Assembly: GCA_013215565.1 (NCBI GenBank)
Contig: JABSQV010000037.1
Coordinates: forward strand, 1 to 37,561
Source: Myxococcales bacterium
GTDB taxonomy: Bacteria; Myxococcota_A; UBA9160; SZUA-336
Direction: 5' to 3'
Length of the DNA: 37,561 nucleotides
In this document: positions 16,558-25,351 of the stretch, one piece after another
Layout: each line of letters begins with the position of its first letter
Position numbering within the stretch: the stretch's first letter is position 1
Notes under the pieces: generated by a model
Databases searched by the model: none
Seen by the model: only the letters and a program-made list of their open reading frames with translations
Told to the model about the DNA's origin: nothing
Made by a program: the position numbers and the translations under genes

Positions 16558-16607
16558 CCCCAGACCCTAGCGGGTTCGATCTCGACGCGCGTCCCGCGCG
16601 GGCCCGG

Positions 16608-16853
16608 CTAGGAGCGAGAGCGAGCCTTCAGCAGGTCGAGCCGCTCGAGCAGGTCGAGCAGCCCGGTTTCGGCCGCCGAGCGGGAACGTGGACGCAACCT
16701 GGGCGGAGCCAGGAATTCCGCGAGTTCGCGGGTGTCCGGGTTATCGGTCTCACGCTCCACGCCCTCCCAGAAGGCGGCATCCTCGAAGCAAAACCGGTCC
16801 GAGCTGTCCTGAGGAGCTGCCGGCGGCTTTGCGATACGTGAGTCAGAGGCCAT
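16608..16853 (-). CDS. Uncharacterised 81-residue protein downstream of ECF sigma gene
   Basis: 81 residues, hydrophilic and rich in acidic residues at the N-terminal half, with an amphipathic C-terminal stretch AAETGLLDLLERLDLLKARS. There is no membrane segment and no HxxxCxxC zinc motif as in ZAS anti-sigma factors. ATG 16853 is preceded by an in-frame stop but no good Shine-Dalgarno. It lies 89 bases after the sigma-factor gene on the same strand. A small CGCGCG-TCC-CGCGCG hairpin (16586-16600) separates it from the ICMT-like gene. I do not recognise it; position alone hints at a sigma-linked role. Confidence 0.55.
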   Translation of the reverse strand: MASDSRIAKPPAAPQDSSDRFCFEDAAFWEGVERETDNPDTRELAEFLAPPRLRPRSRSAAETGLLDLLERLDLLKARSRS

Positions 16854-16942
16854 CTCGATGAGTGAGTGGCCGGATCGCGGCTACAGGTGACGCGGCAGTC
16901 GACGGGCTCCGGACCGCCTCTCGACGTCGCCTGAGCGCGCGC

Positions 16943-17503
16943 TCAGTGGCCGACGGTGAGCGAGTCTTCCGGCAGCTTTGCCGCGAGTGTCCGGCGCGCC
17001 CGGTAGAGGCTCGACTTCACGGCGTCCTCCGAGCGGTCGAGCAATTCCGCGATCTTCTTGATCGCAAGCTGCCTGGTGTGTCGCATCTCGAGGATCCGGC
17101 GTTGCTCGCGCGGAAGCTCCGCGATCGCGGTCTCGAGGTGGCCGAGGGCCTGTCGCGCCTCGGTCGAGCCCTGCAACGTCAGATCGACCGGCGTCCGGTC
17201 GGCCGGAACCTCTTCGAGCGAAATCATGCGCATCGACGCCCGGCGGCGAAGCCGGTTGTTCACGAGATTCCGCGTGATGCCGTAGATCCAGACGACCAGG
17301 TCCGAACGGCCCTGGAATCGGTCGATACAGGTAAAGACCGCCGTGAACACTTCCTGGGTGGCGTCCTCGGCCTCGGCCACATCGCTCAGCCGCCGGATCG
17401 CAAAGCTCAGGATGCGCGAGAAATAGGTGGCGTAGAGTTCGTCAAACGCCCCCACATCCTGACGTCGAATCGCCTCGACAAGTGCTCGATCCACTTCCTT
17501 CAC
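16943..17503 (-). CDS. ECF-type RNA polymerase sigma factor
   Basis: 186 residues from GTG 17503 (VKEVDRALVEAIRRQD); an upstream GTG at 17566 would add 21 residues that look non-conserved. Region 2 is visible in FDELYATYFSRILSFAIRRL, AEDATQEVFTAVF and VVWIYGITRNLVNNRLRRR. Region 4 is ELPREQRRILEMRH through IAELLDRSEDAVKSSLYRARRTL, the helix-turn-helix. It would direct polymerase to a dedicated regulon. No anti-sigma gene of a known type follows, only the 81-residue protein. No AAC-type ECF -35 was found upstream. Confidence 0.92.
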   Translation of the reverse strand: MKEVDRALVEAIRRQDVGAFDELYATYFSRILSFAIRRLSDVAEAEDATQEVFTAVFTCIDRFQGRSDLVVWIYGITRNLVNNRLRRRASMRMISLEEVPADRTPVDLTLQGSTEARQALGHLETAIAELPREQRRILEMRHTRQLAIKKIAELLDRSEDAVKSSLYRARRTLAAKLPEDSLTVGH

Positions 17504-17566
17504 AGCCGCCACCCCCGAGGGCCGGAGCGCAACCCATGTCTGCGAACATCCGGCCTGTGGCATCAC

Positions 17567-17810
17567 TGGTCAGCAAGGCTCATGCCAGATCCGTCAGATC
17601 GGCGAATAGGGTCCGACACCGCGTGTAGCGTCGCATCGTGAGTCTCGCGTCACAGGTGCGACTCAGAACCGTACACACCGGGGGAAGTCTGATGCCTATT
17701 CTGAGAAGGATGCTTCAGTCGCTCAGGCTGATTTGGGCCACAAGCGGCTTTTCGGCAGCTGAGGGGCCCCTCGGGGCGGAAGGGGGCTGTCGGCGGGCCC
17801 GGCGACGGGA
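17567..17810. other. Intergenic region between sigma factor and NTF2-like gene
   Basis: 244 bases upstream of the ECF sigma gene and downstream of the small exported protein. It contains a perfect 12-base palindrome GAGGGGCCCCTC (17761-17772) without a T tract. No convincing promoter, RNA gene or conserved open frame is seen. Confidence 0.4.
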
Positions 17811-18272
17811 TCAGAGTTGGTCTGGAGACAGGACCCAGCTGTTCCCATCGTAGCGCCAGGTATCCACTCTCACGACCCGGATTCCCCAGAATCGGAGCGC
17901 CCGACGGTGGCTGCCCTCGATCAGGACCTCGACCTGTGCCAGATCCGGCCCGTCGAACCAGAACTCGCGAACCCGCGTCGCATTCGGTCTCGCGTGCCTG
18001 AAATCGGCGCCCCGCAACTGGGCGGCAAGCGAGGCATAGTAGTCGCTGAACTCCCGGGGCCCGGCAAAATAGCCGCGCAGCCGTTCGTCCTCGTAGGTCG
18101 CGAGCGTGTCCACCGCCCGACCCTCGAGTGAGAGGTAGAAGCCATCCACGTGCTCGGCGAACGCGACGATTTCCGTGTCCTGGGCCGGAGCCAGCCCCGA
18201 GCCCACCCCGCCCCCGCCCCACAGGCAACTGCAGATCGCCAACGGGAGGAGTCGGAGTCCGAGACGCATCAT
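17811..18272 (-). CDS. Exported NTF2-like (SnoaL/DUF4440-type) small protein
   Basis: 153 residues. It starts MMRLGLRLLPLAICSCLWGG, a signal peptide, with ATG 18272 overlapping the ppdK stop as ATGA. The mature part EHVDGFYLSLEGRAVDTLAT, YFAGPREFSDYYASLAAQL, and the closing strands ALRFWGIRVVRVDTWRYDG with WVLSPDQL look like the cone-shaped NTF2-like fold: helix, helix, then a curved sheet ending in a W-containing strand. No active-site residues can be assigned. Coupling to ppdK is unusual, because one product is cytoplasmic and the other exported. Confidence 0.65.
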   Translation of the reverse strand: MMRLGLRLLPLAICSCLWGGGGVGSGLAPAQDTEIVAFAEHVDGFYLSLEGRAVDTLATYEDERLRGYFAGPREFSDYYASLAAQLRGADFRHARPNATRVREFWFDGPDLAQVEVLIEGSHRRALRFWGIRVVRVDTWRYDGNSWVLSPDQL

Positions 18273-21043
18273 CGCCTGCGTTTCCGCCTCCCCGTCTGCT
18301 TCTGGTGAATCGCGGCCTGGGCTGCCGCAAGGCGCGCGGCTGGGACCCGGAAGGGCGAACAACTCACGTAGTCAAAGCCGAGCTCCTCGCAGAACCGGAT
18401 GGTTCGGGGATCGCCGCCGTGTTCGCCACAGATGCCCACATGGAGATCGGGCCGCGCCTTGCGCCCGGCCTCGACGCCCATCCGCATTAGCGCGCCGACA
18501 CCGTCCAGGTCGAGCGTGACGAACGGATCGTCCGGCAAGATCCCCTCCTCGGTGTAGGTCCCCAGGAACCGCCCCGAATCGTCGCGCGAGAGCGCGAGCG
18601 TCATCTGGGTGAGGTCATTGGTGCCAAACGAGAAAAAGTCTGCAAGCTGCGCAATCGGGCCCGCGGTCAGAGCCGCTCGCGGGACCTCGATCATGGTCCC
18701 GACCTGATAGCGAATCCGCCGGCCCTGGGCCTTCATCACCGCAGTTGCGGTCTCCTCTACCAGGGCCCGAAGACGCTTGAACTCCTCTGCACCGGCAACC
18801 AGGGGAAGCATCACCTCGGGACGCACCCGGATCTTCTCGCGGGCGCACGCGCAGGCCGCCTCGAAAATGGCGCGCACCTGCATCGCGTAGATCTCGGGAT
18901 AGGTGATCGCGAGCCGACAGCCCCGGTGTCCGAGCATCGGATTGGTTTCTCGGAGCGCGTCGACCTTGCGCTGAAGTTCCGTATCCGGGATCCCGAGGTC
19001 CGTGGCCAGGTGTCGCACCTCGGCATCCGTGTGCGGTAGGAATTCGTGGAGCGGCGGATCGAGCAGTCGAACCGTGACCGGCAGACCGCGCATCGCACGA
19101 AAGATCCCAAAGAAGTCGTCGCGCTGCATCGGCAGCAATCGAGCGAGCGCGGCCTCACGCTCGTCGGTGCTCTCGGCCATGATCATGCGCCGCACGGCCA
19201 GCAGCCGATCGGGCTGGAAAAACATGTGCTCGGTGCGGCAGAGCCCGATGCCGCGCGCGCCGAAGCGCCGGGCGGCCTCGGCATCGGCGGGCGTGTCTGC
19301 GTTGGTGCGGACCTCGAGCCGTCGCAGAGCGTCCGCCCACCTGAGCAGCGTTCCGAATTCGCGTCCCAGCTCGGGCGCGATCAGGGGCACCTTCCCCTTG
19401 AACACGAGTCCCTGCGTACCGTCGAGACTCAGCAAGTCGCCCTCGGTGAACTCGAACTCCCCGAGTCGCGCAATCCCGCGCTCCAGATCGATGTCGAGTT
19501 CCGAACAGCCCGTGATGCAGGTCCTGCCCATTCCGCGAGCGACGACGGCGGCGTGCGAGGTCATGCCCCCGAGCGCGGTCAGGATGCCGTTCGCGGCGTC
19601 CATCCCGTGCACGTCATCGGGCGAGGTCTCTCTGCGCAGGAGCAGGACGTCTTCCCCGCGCGCCTTTGCCTCCACGGCCGCGTCTGCGGTGAACACGATC
19701 GCTCCGCTCGCGCCACCGGGCGACGCAGCCAACCCGCTCCCGATCGAGGGCGGCAGGGCGTCGGGATCGAGCCTGGGGTGCAGGCACTGATCGAGCTGCT
19801 CGGGTTCCACGCGGCTCACGGCTTCCTCGCGCTCGATCAGCCCCTCGCGAACCATGTCGACCGCGATCTTGACCGCGGCCCGGCCCGTTCGCTTGCCGTT
19901 GCGCGTCTGCAGCATCCAGAGCGTCCCGCGCTGGATCGTGAACTCGAGATCCTGCATGTCGCGGTAGTGGTTCTCGAGGCGCTTGGCCGTATCCACGAGC
20001 CTGCGGTACGCGCCCGGCATGAACTCCTGGAGCGAGGGCGGCGCTCCGGGCTTGCGGTCGCTGCGTCGAACCGGCTGCGGCGTGCGAATCCCGGCCACCA
20101 CGTCTTCGCCCTGCGCCTCGGGAAGGAACTCCCCGAAGAAGAGGCGCTCGCCCGTCGAGGGATTGCGCGTAAATGCGACTCCGGTCGCGGAATCGGAGCC
20201 CAAATTTCCGAACACCATCGCCTGCACGTTGACGGCGGTTCCCCACTCGTCCGGAATGCCTTCGAGCCGCCGGTAGGTCACGGCCCGCGGCGTCCGCCAG
20301 GACTCGAACACCGCCCCAATCGCCTTCCAGAGTTGATCGAGCGGGCGCTCGGGAAACTCCTCGCCGGTCTGTTCCTTCACGATCCCGCCGAACTCCTCCA
20401 CCAGGCCACGCAGTGCCTCGACGTCGAGTTCCGTATCCTGGTCGACCCCGCAAGCGGCCTTCCTGGCCCTGATCCGCTCTTCGAAGAATTCTTTGGGGAT
20501 CCCCAACACCACGTCTCCGTACATCTGGATGAAGCGCCGGTAGGAGTCGTAGGCGAAACGCGGGTCCCCGGTCTGGGCTGCGAGGCCCTCGACGGTCGAA
20601 GTGTTGAGGCCGAGGTTCAGCACCGTATCCATCATGCCGGGCATGCTGACGCGGGCGCCGGATCGCACCGAGAGCAGCAGCGGCGCTTCGGCGTCTCCGA
20701 AGCGTCCCCCCATGCTTCGCTCGATTTTGCTGAGCTGCTTGATGACCTGTTCCCGAAGCTCCGGAGGCAGCCGGCCGCCGCGCCGGCTGAATTCGCCGCA
20801 GACTTCGGTCGAGATCGTGAAGCCGGCCGGGACAGGCACACCGAGCCGGTTCATCTCGGCGAGATTCGCCCCCTTGCCTCCGAGCAGCGGCCGCATCGAA
20901 GCTCGCCCCTCAGCCCGGCCCGCCCCGAAGGAAAAGACTTGCTTGGTGCGCGGACCCGGCCGCTTCCCGGCGACTGCGCTCCGTCGCGGTGATCGCTTGC
21001 GGGACTTCGGCTTGGCGCCGCCGGCACCTGATCGCGTGGCCAC
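18269..21043 (-). CDS. ppdK: Pyruvate, phosphate dikinase
   Basis: 924 residues from GTG 21043, with AGGAGG nine bases upstream. The ATP-grasp domain begins at FSFGAGRAEG and MRPLLGGKGANLAEMNRLG. The central phosphohistidine domain has GGMTSHAAVVARGMGRTCI with the catalytic His near residue 496. The C-terminal TIM barrel ends with GICGEHGGDP, whose Cys (about 871) is the general acid. It interconverts pyruvate, ATP and Pi with PEP, AMP and PPi. About 35 basic residues (PKSRKRSPRRS) precede the domain, longer than usual for bacterial PPDK. The gene follows recO by 34 bases, and its stop overlaps the next gene by ATGA. Confidence 0.96.
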   Translation of the reverse strand: MATRSGAGGAKPKSRKRSPRRSAVAGKRPGPRTKQVFSFGAGRAEGRASMRPLLGGKGANLAEMNRLGVPVPAGFTISTEVCGEFSRRGGRLPPELREQVIKQLSKIERSMGGRFGDAEAPLLLSVRSGARVSMPGMMDTVLNLGLNTSTVEGLAAQTGDPRFAYDSYRRFIQMYGDVVLGIPKEFFEERIRARKAACGVDQDTELDVEALRGLVEEFGGIVKEQTGEEFPERPLDQLWKAIGAVFESWRTPRAVTYRRLEGIPDEWGTAVNVQAMVFGNLGSDSATGVAFTRNPSTGERLFFGEFLPEAQGEDVVAGIRTPQPVRRSDRKPGAPPSLQEFMPGAYRRLVDTAKRLENHYRDMQDLEFTIQRGTLWMLQTRNGKRTGRAAVKIAVDMVREGLIEREEAVSRVEPEQLDQCLHPRLDPDALPPSIGSGLAASPGGASGAIVFTADAAVEAKARGEDVLLLRRETSPDDVHGMDAANGILTALGGMTSHAAVVARGMGRTCITGCSELDIDLERGIARLGEFEFTEGDLLSLDGTQGLVFKGKVPLIAPELGREFGTLLRWADALRRLEVRTNADTPADAEAARRFGARGIGLCRTEHMFFQPDRLLAVRRMIMAESTDEREAALARLLPMQRDDFFGIFRAMRGLPVTVRLLDPPLHEFLPHTDAEVRHLATDLGIPDTELQRKVDALRETNPMLGHRGCRLAITYPEIYAMQVRAIFEAACACAREKIRVRPEVMLPLVAGAEEFKRLRALVEETATAVMKAQGRRIRYQVGTMIEVPRAALTAGPIAQLADFFSFGTNDLTQMTLALSRDDSGRFLGTYTEEGILPDDPFVTLDLDGVGALMRMGVEAGRKARPDLHVGICGEHGGDPRTIRFCEELGFDYVSCSPFRVPAARLAAAQAAIHQKQTGRRKRRR

Positions 21044-21077
21044 CCCTCGCGTCCTCCTGATTCCGGTGCGGGAGCGT

Positions 21078-21923
21078 CTACGCGCGCCCGGCAGAGCCCG
21101 CTGCGGCTCCCGCGGGAGCAGCCCCCGAAGCGGGCGCAGTATCCCCGCGGGCGCGCTTGCCGTCAAGACACTCCAAGTCTCTGATCTGGCTAAGAAAATC
21201 GGCTGTCCGCAGTTCGAGTCCGACATGAAAGAGGACGAAGCGCGAGAACAGACGTTCCGCCTGCCGGACCGCCCGATCGGGGATTCCGAGTTCGCCCCGC
21301 TGCCGCAGGGGCGTCCGGATTCCGACCTCGAGCCGCGCGAGCAGCGATGCCGGAACCCGCGGAGCTTCGCCGCTCGCACAGTCCGGACAGGTCGCGCCAC
21401 CGTGCGCGACGTCGAAGGCCACGCGATCGCGCCCCGAAACCGGCTGCCCACAGCCGGCACAGGCGACGAGCTGCGGGCGGTAACCGAGCCGAGCCAGCGT
21501 CTTGAGCTGGACCAGCAGCGCCAGCAGCCGGTCCGGCCGCTCCGCGCATAGGACCGTCAGCACACCGGCCGAGAAGTGGAACAGTTCGGGATTGGCCTCT
21601 CGCTCCCCGGTCAGGCGGTCGAGCATTTCGAGCAGTTGGCTCGCGATCGCGAAGCGGCCCAGGTGCTGCACCAGGGGCTCGCCGGGCTCGACGAGCACGG
21701 CCCCCTCCAGGCGCATCAACTGCGCGCGCGGCGGGTCGACGATCTGAACCTCGAGCTTCGAAAAGATTTCGAGGGTGCCCGGGAAGCGCCGCTGGGAGCG
21801 GCGCGCGCCCTTCGCGATCGCGGATACCCGCCCGAGCTTCTCCGTGTAGAGGTGTACGAGCCGGTCCGACTCGCCGTGATCGAAGGTGCGCAGAACCAGA
21901 GCCGCCGTCCGGTATTCGGGCAT
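21078..21923 (-). CDS. recO: DNA repair protein RecO
   Basis: 281 residues. The N-terminal OB fold is seen in TAALVLRTFDHGESDRLVHL, KLGRVSAIAKGARRS and FSKLEVQIVD. A helical domain follows, with a zinc-finger set Cys155, Cys158, Cys179, Cys182 (CAGC...CPDC). It loads RecA with RecF/RecR on SSB-covered single-stranded DNA. ATG 21923 is nine bases after the mgtE stop. The last 25 residues are Ala/Gly-rich and probably disordered. It lies between mgtE and ppdK on the same strand. Confidence 0.92.
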   Translation of the reverse strand: MPEYRTAALVLRTFDHGESDRLVHLYTEKLGRVSAIAKGARRSQRRFPGTLEIFSKLEVQIVDPPRAQLMRLEGAVLVEPGEPLVQHLGRFAIASQLLEMLDRLTGEREANPELFHFSAGVLTVLCAERPDRLLALLVQLKTLARLGYRPQLVACAGCGQPVSGRDRVAFDVAHGGATCPDCASGEAPRVPASLLARLEVGIRTPLRQRGELGIPDRAVRQAERLFSRFVLFHVGLELRTADFLSQIRDLECLDGKRARGDTAPASGAAPAGAAAGSAGRA

Positions 21924-21932
21924 CCTCGAATT

Positions 21933-23276
21933 CTAGAGCAGAAGCTCTACGACCAGGAAAAGCACCCCGATGCCCAGCACGTCGACGGCCGTGGTCACGA
22001 AGGGGCCGGCGGCGACGGCAGGATCCACCCCGATCCGGCGGAAGAGAAACGGCAGGGAGGTGCCCACCAGCGAAGCGATCAGCATCGCGCCCCCGATTCC
22101 GAGACCGACCGCCAGCGGAAACAGCGCGGTGCCAAACTCAGCCACGGCGGCAAACACCGCCAGGGTCACCCCGAAGACCGAGGCCAGGAGCAGGCCCGTG
22201 CCCAGTTCGTGGGAGATGACGCGCAGCACCTCGTCGCGATCGATCCGGCCCGTCGCGAGCCCGCGCACGACCACCATCGCGCACTGGTTCCCGACGTTCC
22301 CGCCCATCGCCAGAATCAGCGGCAGAAAGAAGATCAGCGCGACGGTCTGCTCGAGCAGTCCCTGGAACCAACTCAAGAGCGCGAGCCCCCCGATACCCCC
22401 GACAAAACTTGCCGCCAGCCAGGGAAAGCGGATCCAGGACCCGCGCAGAACCCCCGGGAACGCCGTCTCCTCCACCGTGGTCCCGGCCATCTTCAGGATG
22501 TCCTCGGTCGCCTCCTCCTGCATCACATCGATCACGTCGTCGACGGTGACGACGCCGAGCAGCTTGTTGCCCGCATCGACGATCGGAAGGGCGAGCAGAT
22601 CGTAGCGCGCCACCATCTTGGCGACCTCTTCCTGATCGGCGGCATCGGAGACCCGGATCGGCTCCTGCATCATGCAGTCCCGGAGCAGCGTCTGAGAACT
22701 CTGAACGATCAGCTGACGCAGGGAGAGCACGCCCACCAGGTGGTCGCGGTCGTCAACCACGTACACGTAGAAGCTCGGATCGACGTCGCGCTTCTTCCGC
22801 AGCGTCTCGATCGCCTCCTCGACCGTGCTCGTATCGGAGAGGGCCAGGAATTCGGGCGACATGATCGCGCCCGCGGTCGACTCCGGATAGCCGAGCAGGC
22901 TCTCGATCTCTCCGCCACTCTCCCCCAACTCCGCGAGAATCTCGTCGGACTGTTCGGAGGTGAGTTCGCGCAGCGTCTCTGCTGCATCGTCGACCGGCAT
23001 CGCGCGCACGATCCGGGCCGCGCCGGCGGGATCGAGCTCCCCGAGCAACTCCGCCCGGGCCCCGAACTCGAGATGGGCCACCACCTCGGAGCGGGCGTCT
23101 GCGCCCCGGATCAGGTCGAAGGCCTGCTTGCGGTCAGCCTCGGTCAGCCGATCCAGAACTCGCGCCACGTCAGCGGGGTGACTCTTCTCGATCAGCCTCC
23201 GCGCGCCCTCCCAGGCGCCCCGGCGCACGAGACGGAGCAGGCTGGCCTGAAGCAAGGTACTGCGCCGATCATCCAT
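21933..23276 (-). CDS. mgtE: Magnesium transporter MgtE
   Basis: 447 residues. The N-terminal superhelical domain includes SHPADVARVLDRL and PVDDAAETLREL. Two CBS domains follow (MSPEFLALSDTSTVEEAI...; DCMMQEPIRVSDAADQEEV). A membrane domain of five helices starts near WIRFPWLAASFVGG. The conserved pore segment LILAMGGNVGNQCAMVVVRG lies in the second helix, and DVLGIGVLFLVV is in the last. Mg2+ binding between the CBS and N domains gates the channel. It is tightly packed with recO (nine bases). No M-box riboswitch is recognisable in the 48 bases upstream. Confidence 0.95.
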   Translation of the reverse strand: MDDRRSTLLQASLLRLVRRGAWEGARRLIEKSHPADVARVLDRLTEADRKQAFDLIRGADARSEVVAHLEFGARAELLGELDPAGAARIVRAMPVDDAAETLRELTSEQSDEILAELGESGGEIESLLGYPESTAGAIMSPEFLALSDTSTVEEAIETLRKKRDVDPSFYVYVVDDRDHLVGVLSLRQLIVQSSQTLLRDCMMQEPIRVSDAADQEEVAKMVARYDLLALPIVDAGNKLLGVVTVDDVIDVMQEEATEDILKMAGTTVEETAFPGVLRGSWIRFPWLAASFVGGIGGLALLSWFQGLLEQTVALIFFLPLILAMGGNVGNQCAMVVVRGLATGRIDRDEVLRVISHELGTGLLLASVFGVTLAVFAAVAEFGTALFPLAVGLGIGGAMLIASLVGTSLPFLFRRIGVDPAVAAGPFVTTAVDVLGIGVLFLVVELLL

Positions 23277-23324
23277 GACGGCACCCAGAATCGCCCAGCC
23301 ATACCGACCGTCAAGCGAGCAGCG

Positions 23325-24101
23325 CTACTGCAGCACGCTCAGGAAGTCCCTCGAGCGACGCCCCCACTCGCTCTCTCCACCCGTTTCGACCGCGACACGC
23401 AGGTGCTCGATCGCTCGCGTGCGCTGGCCGAGCCGGGCGTGCATTTCGGCCAGGCGGAAGCGCGCCTCTGTCTTCGTGTGCCTGAAGGCCCCGGGCGCCC
23501 GCTTGCTCAGGATTCGGAGCACGGACTCGAATTCCGAGATCGAGGCGACGAGTTCGCCCCGCTCGTTTGACACGATCCCGAGGTTCAGGTGCGCGATGAC
23601 GTTGTTCGGCTCGATCGAGATCGCCTGCTTGAGCGATGCATCGGCGGCGGCGAGATCTCCGGCCATGTAATGAGCCCATCCGAGATTCTGGTAGGCCTGG
23701 CCGGGGAACATGAAGGTGGGATCCTCGAGCAGCAACTGCGTCGCGCTGATCGCATCCGCCCAGCGCTCCTGCTGGATGTAGAGCGCTCCCAGGTTCAGGC
23801 GTGCCGGAAGCAGACCGGGCTGCAGGCTGAGCGAGCGCAGGAAGTGTTCCTCGGCCAGCGCAAACTCCTGCTTGCGCCGGTACGCCTCTCCCAGACCGAA
23901 ATGCGTCTCTGCGTCGCGCTCGTAAAGCTCGAGTGCCTTGCGGTACTCGAGGATCGCGATTTCCGGTTCCGCTCGACGCAAATACAGAGCCGCCAGATCC
24001 CTGCGGGCTTTCGCCTTCTGGATCGTGGCGAGATTCGGCGAAATCGCACAGGCAGCGACGAGCAACGCGAGCGCTACCAGACTCCAAAGCTTGGCTTGCA
24101 T
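23325..24101 (-). CDS. TPR-repeat lipoprotein, PilF/PilW-like
   Basis: 258 residues from ATG 24101, with GGGAGG four bases upstream. The signal MQAKLWSLVALALLVAAC has a good lipobox (Val-Ala-Ala-Cys18), so it is probably anchored in a membrane. Five to six TPR units follow: LAALYLRRAEPEIAILEYRK, THFGLGEAYRRKQEFALAEE, ARLNLGALYIQQERWADAI, NLGWAHYMAGDLAAADASLK, AHLNLGIVSNERGELVASI, and FRLAEMHARLGQRTRAIEHL. PilF/PilW of type IV pili has the same length and layout, but no pilus genes are nearby, so a general scaffold role is equally possible. mgtE follows after 48 bases. Confidence 0.85.
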   Translation of the reverse strand: MQAKLWSLVALALLVAACAISPNLATIQKAKARRDLAALYLRRAEPEIAILEYRKALELYERDAETHFGLGEAYRRKQEFALAEEHFLRSLSLQPGLLPARLNLGALYIQQERWADAISATQLLLEDPTFMFPGQAYQNLGWAHYMAGDLAAADASLKQAISIEPNNVIAHLNLGIVSNERGELVASISEFESVLRILSKRAPGAFRHTKTEARFRLAEMHARLGQRTRAIEHLRVAVETGGESEWGRRSRDFLSVLQ

Positions 24102-24441
24102 GTGGCCTCCCTGATTCAAAGCTTCCGGCGGCACTTCCGGTCGCGCCTCCCGTCGCTCCATCCCGATCTCTTCACCCGAAACGCGCCGCAGCATCCGGTT
24201 GATCGCGCCCGCTCCCCAGCCTGGACGACCGGGCCCGAGGGTCGAGTCGGCTCGCACGGGCACCGGGCCGCGGACTCCTGAAGACAAGCGCTTCTCCCTG
24301 GAGAATCCGTCGCCAGCGGCGCTCACCGGTCTCCGATCCCCACGACCCGTATCGGACAGATCGACCCCCAACTTGAACCCGGACGCGGGGTTGCGGGCCA
24401 CGCTGCACGGCCCTGGGGTGCCCGTGCAGCGCGGCCTCGGA
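24102..24441. other. Intergenic region between pfkB and the TPR lipoprotein gene
   Basis: 340 bases with no convincing gene. The right part (24398-24434) holds a hairpin just after pfkB. The left part must contain the promoter of the TPR-mgtE-recO-ppdK unit, but no clear -35/-10 pair is visible. It includes the Shine-Dalgarno of the TPR gene at its left edge. A frame continuous with the lipoprotein extends through it, but it lacks a usable start and the signal peptide marks the true beginning. Confidence 0.5.
24398..24434 (-). terminator. Hairpin downstream of pfkB (end of TCA operon)
   Basis: CGCTGCACGG (24401-24410) pairs perfectly with CCGTGCAGCG (24422-24431) around an 11-base loop. Past one mismatch, two more G-C pairs extend it (24398-24399 with 24433-24434). 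It begins eight bases after the pfkB stop. There is no T tract, so classical Rho-independent termination is not certain; it could protect the mRNA 3' end. Confidence 0.45.
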
Positions 24442-25341
24442 CTAGAAGCGCGTCAGGCTTCGGAAGGCGTCGAAGCGGGACTCGATCGCCTGGATGCTCA
24501 GATCGCGCAACCCGTCGAGGCTGAAGCGTTCGCAGCAGAATGAGGCGACGACTGAGCCGTAGATCACGGCACGCCGGAAGGCCTCGGGACCCAGGTCCCC
24601 CTCGCGCGCGAGCGCACCCAGAAAGCCGCCCGCGAAACAATCGCCCGCCCCGGTCGGATCCCGGACGACTTCGAGCGGGTATGCGGGCGCCGAGAAAACC
24701 TGATCGGGACCAAAGAGGAGGCAGCCGGATTCGCCGCGCTTGATGATCACGCTCGCGGGCCCGCGGGCGCGGAGCGCAACCGCGGCCCGAGCCAAATTGT
24801 GCTCACCGCTCAACTGGCGCGCTTCCTCATCGTTGATCAGGAGTGCGTCCACACGAGCAAGAACGCGCTCGAGTTCCGCCGGGGTCCCCTCGATCCAGAA
24901 GTTCATCGTGTCCATCGCGACGAAGCGCGGAGACTCTACCTGCTCCAGGATCTGCAACTGCAGTGTCGGGTGGATGTTCGCGAGGAAGACGAATTCCGAG
25001 CAGCGGTGCTCGGGAGCGAGTTTCGGCGCGAACGCTTCGAAGACCCCGAGATCCGTAAATCGCGTCTCGCGCTCGTTCAGCGATTCCGAGTAGACGCCGC
25101 CCCAGCGGAAGGTCTTGCCCCTCTCGGCCGCGATACCCGAGACGTCGATCCCGCGCGAAGCCAGGAACTCGAGGTGCTCGGCCGGGAAGTCGTCGCCGAC
25201 CACACCGACTGCGCGGACCTTCTCGAAGAAGCTAGCGGCGACCGAAAAATAGCTGGCCGCTCCGCCCAGGACCCCATCCGCCCGGCCCGCCGGTGTCTCC
25301 ACGTCGTCGAGTGCCACGGAGCCCACCACCAGTACGCTCAT
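24442..25341 (-). CDS. PfkB-family carbohydrate/nucleoside kinase
   Basis: 299 residues from ATG 25341. Ribokinase-fold signs are the N-terminal GSVALDDVETPAG, GGAASYFSVAAS, VVGDDFPAEHLEFL, DALLINDEEARQLSG, VIIKRGESGCLLF and the catalytic DPTGAGDCFAGGFLGAL, in which Asp234 is the general base. The substrate cannot be read; sugars, nucleosides and aminoimidazole riboside are all used in this family. It starts ten bases after the sucD stop and closes the icd-mdh-sucC-sucD run, so it is probably co-transcribed with TCA-cycle genes, an unusual partner. Confidence 0.9.
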   Translation of the reverse strand: MSVLVVGSVALDDVETPAGRADGVLGGAASYFSVAASFFEKVRAVGVVGDDFPAEHLEFLASRGIDVSGIAAERGKTFRWGGVYSESLNERETRFTDLGVFEAFAPKLAPEHRCSEFVFLANIHPTLQLQILEQVESPRFVAMDTMNFWIEGTPAELERVLARVDALLINDEEARQLSGEHNLARAAVALRARGPASVIIKRGESGCLLFGPDQVFSAPAYPLEVVRDPTGAGDCFAGGFLGALAREGDLGPEAFRRAVIYGSVVASFCCERFSLDGLRDLSIQAIESRFDAFRSLTRF

Positions 25342-25351
25342 TGCGCAGCGC

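Noticed and set aside
17761-17772. Perfect palindrome GAGGGGCCCCTC as a terminator
   Set aside because: It has no loop without sacrificing pairs and no T tract. Such short GC palindromes are expected at this base composition.
17638-17853. Possible 71-residue gene upstream of the sigma factor
   Set aside because: No Shine-Dalgarno, no recognisable features, and its end runs into the NTF2-like gene on the other strand.
19046-20992. Long open frame on the plus strand across ppdK
   Set aside because: Antisense to a certain gene with all PPDK motifs. High GC leaves few stops, and the translation has no recognisable domain.
23277-23324. M-box magnesium riboswitch before mgtE
   Set aside because: Only 48 bases separate mgtE from the TPR gene, too short for an M-box, and no conserved elements are visible.
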